Shown here: positions 61,832 through 64,000 of the stretch, one piece after another
How the letters are laid out: each line of letters begins with the position of its first letter
Numbering within the stretch: the first letter of the stretch is position 1
DNA from: Deuterostichococcus epilithicus
Lineage: Eukaryota; Chlorophyta; Trebouxiophyceae; Prasiolales; Stichococcaceae
DNA length: 64,000 nucleotides
Assembly (NCBI GenBank): GCA_033439295.1
Contig: JAVTLE010000021.1
Location: 2,666,009 to 2,730,008, forward strand
Reading direction: 5' to 3'
Notes under the pieces: model-generated
What the model saw: the letters and a program-made list of their open reading frames with translations, nothing else
Database searches by the model: none
Told to the model about the DNA's origin: nothing
Translations under genes and position numbers: made by a program

Positions 61832-62310
61832 ACATGGTCTGGCTCACAGGCTGAGCGAGGCAGCGCGCGGGTGCAGATGCATTACAGTATTTGCTGTTTG
61901 TGCACGGCAGCTGACAGCCTTGCGCAATATCTACAACATTGAGTGGTGCAGAAGATCGCCCCTTTCCTCCTGCATGGCGCATGTAACCATGTATGGCAAG
62001 ACCAGGCCACGTCTCGGACGTCTTCGAGGCTGCTTTGTCTCTGAATTGAATTTTTGAGTGCATTATGTCCCATGCTAATCCTGTGGAGGCAGGCGATGAA
62101 GCCATGCCAAGTAGGTAGGTAGCAACCGCTTATTTTCCCCAGCTTGTGTCATACGCGCTGCACTACGAATGCACTGGAGGTACTGTTTCGACTGACCGAC
62201 CCCCCGACGAGCCTCAAACAAGGCAACACACACACGACCGACAGGATCCCAACTCTGCATTTCATCGCACTTCAAACCACCCGACGCAGCCCAGAGCAGC
62301 ACGCCGCTCG
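61832..62310. other. Convergent intergenic region
   Basis: About 480 bases lie between converging stops. A TGTAA at 61982-61986 on + lies about 150 bases past the kinase-like stop. No coding exon is seen. Confidence 0.45.
61982..61986 (+). terminator. Candidate poly(A) signal (TGTAA) of the kinase-like gene
   Basis: TGTAA lies about 150 bases past the proposed stop on the coding strand. Support is positional. Confidence 0.35.
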
Positions 62311-64000
62311 TCAGAGGTCGTCCTCTGAGCGCAGGTACTCGCCCACGTCCGCCTGATGGAAGACCTGCAGTCAACATGAGGCACGACCCATTGAGTCATT
62401 TGTAATCGATTGCTATCAACGGGTGTCATGAAGACAAGTCACCGTTGAGTCACTTTGCTCCAGCGCCACTAAGTGCCGACACAGCACCTGCACCGGCACT
62501 TCGACCGGCACCGCATGTCCTCCTGCCTGCTCAGATATTCGACAAAGGTGTGGTGGAGGCGCAAATGATCGTGCCAGCAATCACATTGCTGAGCCTTGCT
62601 GGGCTCAGGTGCCAACAGTCAACCCTTCCAGCCACGCACCACGATGCCACCGGGGTCCATCTTCCGGGCATCCATGGTGCTCTTGGCGGTGGTGCCAAAC
62701 CCAAGCGGCACGTCCGTCATCGAGTACACCACCTGCGGATCACATTGGAATGCATCGATGATCGACCAAAGCGTTGCAAAAGATTGCCGCCATCAAGGTG
62801 TGCCCGACAAGCTGGCAGGTGCTGAACATCGCACGACGGGAATGCTGCACGAGAACGGAGGCGCGTCGTCAATGAGCAGCGTAAAGTCGGGAAGGGAGCA
62901 GTGGGATGGTGGGCGAGGGGCGGCTCTGCGCAGGAACAGCCAGGAAGGCGACATCGGAGAAGTATTTAAACCCGCACCACGCCGGTGTAGGCGGGCGTGC
63001 CCTCTGTGATGCGCCCCAGCCCCGACTTGAGCACATGGTTGCCGTACAGAAATTGCATCTCCGCTGAAGGCCGCACCCACACCTGCACAACGTCGAAGGA
63101 GCACTGCAGCTCAGGTGCAGGGTGGAAAGGGCGCGAGGCCACACCAGTGATGCGAGCCTGGCGGACTGGGAGCTGACTGCCAGTTCGGCTTGGCAGCTGC
63201 CATCGCAGCTCAGATATCACCTACACATGGCTCTGATGGCAGGACAGACTGGCAATGCAGTGAATTGTGCACCCTCAGGGTCGATTGTTCGACATTGGTA
63301 ACAACTCCTCATTTGTTTCGGATTGAAGACTGAATACGTTTGCTCATCAGCGGGCACACGGCTGCATCGATATGTCACTGCTTGTGATAAAATGCAGACA
63401 CAAGTGAGCGGCAGGTCTGTCAACGCCAAGCCAGAACAAAGTCCTCACCTTGTACTTTGCATATTCTGACAGGACATCGAGCGCGCCGATGCCCAGGCGG
63501 AATTTGCTGGAGTGCGTGAACTTCCCCATGCAGGTGCCCAGCGATATGAGCTTCTCCCGCGAAATCTGCGCATTGATGGCGTCAAACGTCAGTTTTTGGC
63601 GACTTGCTGGCCACCAAAGCTACCTTCGCTTGAAGGTCATCTTGCGCCAGAGGATCGTCGTCTAAGAAGAGAGTGACATGCAACACAAGGCCTGGCCGAA
63701 GAAGACTCACATTTGTTGCTCGCCGCATCATGTCCTCCCGCACATAGAACACCCTGTTCTTCTGCAGCCGGATGACGTACGACGCATCCGTCCGGTCTAT
63801 GAGCGTCTTAATATCTTTGCCGATGTACTTGTACAGCTTTTCAAATACCTGCTTCGTCTCCTGTGCCAGTGCACATGTGGCAGGTGCAGGCGCCGCACCA
63901 AAGCCGTCGCCAAATGGCACTTGCACTTTGCGCCAAGCATGTGCAAGTCAGCATGCGCGTCAGGACCAATGCATGCATGACGTACTCACGCGGGCCAGTC
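62311..64000 (-). CDS. NIP7: 60S ribosome biogenesis factor NIP7 (5' end beyond the window)
   Basis: NIP7 is a conserved PUA-domain factor needed for 27S pre-rRNA processing and 60S assembly. Five exons and the edge of a sixth match along nearly the whole length. The exon 63711-63860 reads [18 protein letters not shown], then [14 protein letters not shown]. Next are [18 protein letters not shown] and EYAKYKV (about 63449-63569). The PUA part is [20 protein letters not shown] (about 62976-63085), followed by [17 protein letters not shown] (about 62635-62735). The last exon reads [17 protein letters not shown] and stops at TGA 62311-62313. The first exon runs off the right edge: a donor CGC|GTGAGT near 63990 fits a start encoding about six residues ending LAR. 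The gene appears intact and ordinary. Confidence 0.95.

Overview
The window looks like nuclear DNA of a green alga, most likely a trebouxiophyte (Chlorella/Coccomyxa-like) or a close relative. The base composition is GC-rich, the genes are dense, and they are cut into many short exons by roughly 100-400 bp GT-AG introns with CTGCAG-type acceptors. Alanine- and glutamine-rich low-complexity tracts are common, and TGTAA, the usual poly(A) signal of chlorophytes, lies downstream of several stops. The gene content includes a plastid Obg GTPase, a plant-type isoamylase 2 and a plant-type SDN5 exonuclease. Species cannot be told from the sequence. Five ambiguous bases (N) occur in GC-rich coding or intronic stretches. 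No rRNA, tRNA, CRISPR array, retroelement or intact transposon was recognised. Exon limits and starts were read by eye from frame, splice sites and family resemblance, so spans are firmer than individual exons.

Layout, left to right: (1) the 3' part of an unrecognised Ser/Pro-rich gene on + (to 2135). (2) A plastid Obg GTPase on - (2579-6766). (3) A Golgi apparatus protein 1 (GLG1) homologue on - (7067-15010). (4) An unrecognised Ala/Gln-rich gene on + (15425-20297). (5) A BUD22/SRFBP1-family ribosome-biogenesis protein on - (20638-22964). (6) A small ZNF706-like C2H2 protein on + (23745-24342). (7) A divergent ornithine carbamoyltransferase paralogue on - (25072-27713). (8) An SDN5/REX-type DEDDh RNA exonuclease on - (28382-33092). 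(9) A DHHC palmitoyltransferase on - (33363-35900). (10) A long coiled-coil protein on + (36762-43584). (11) A USP37-like deubiquitinase with internal ubiquitin-interacting motifs on - (44240 to about 50.4 kb). (12) Isoamylase 2 on + (about 50.95-56.93 kb). (13) A multi-exon gene joining a possible restriction-endonuclease-like region to a kinase-like region on + (57397-61831). (14) NIP7 on - (62311 to beyond the right edge).

These are mostly unlinked housekeeping genes. Four act in ribosome or RNA maturation (Obg, BUD22, SDN5/REX, NIP7), but they are spread out and probably not co-regulated as a unit. The most notable features are two apparent pseudoenzymes, the carbamoyltransferase paralogue and ISA2, both of which keep their fold signature while the catalytic motifs have changed. 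The others are the nuclease-like/kinase-like gene, the USP37 architecture in an alga, a duplicated C-terminal box in the BUD22 protein, a decayed duplicate exon in the DHHC gene, and a perfect 17-bp intronic hairpin.
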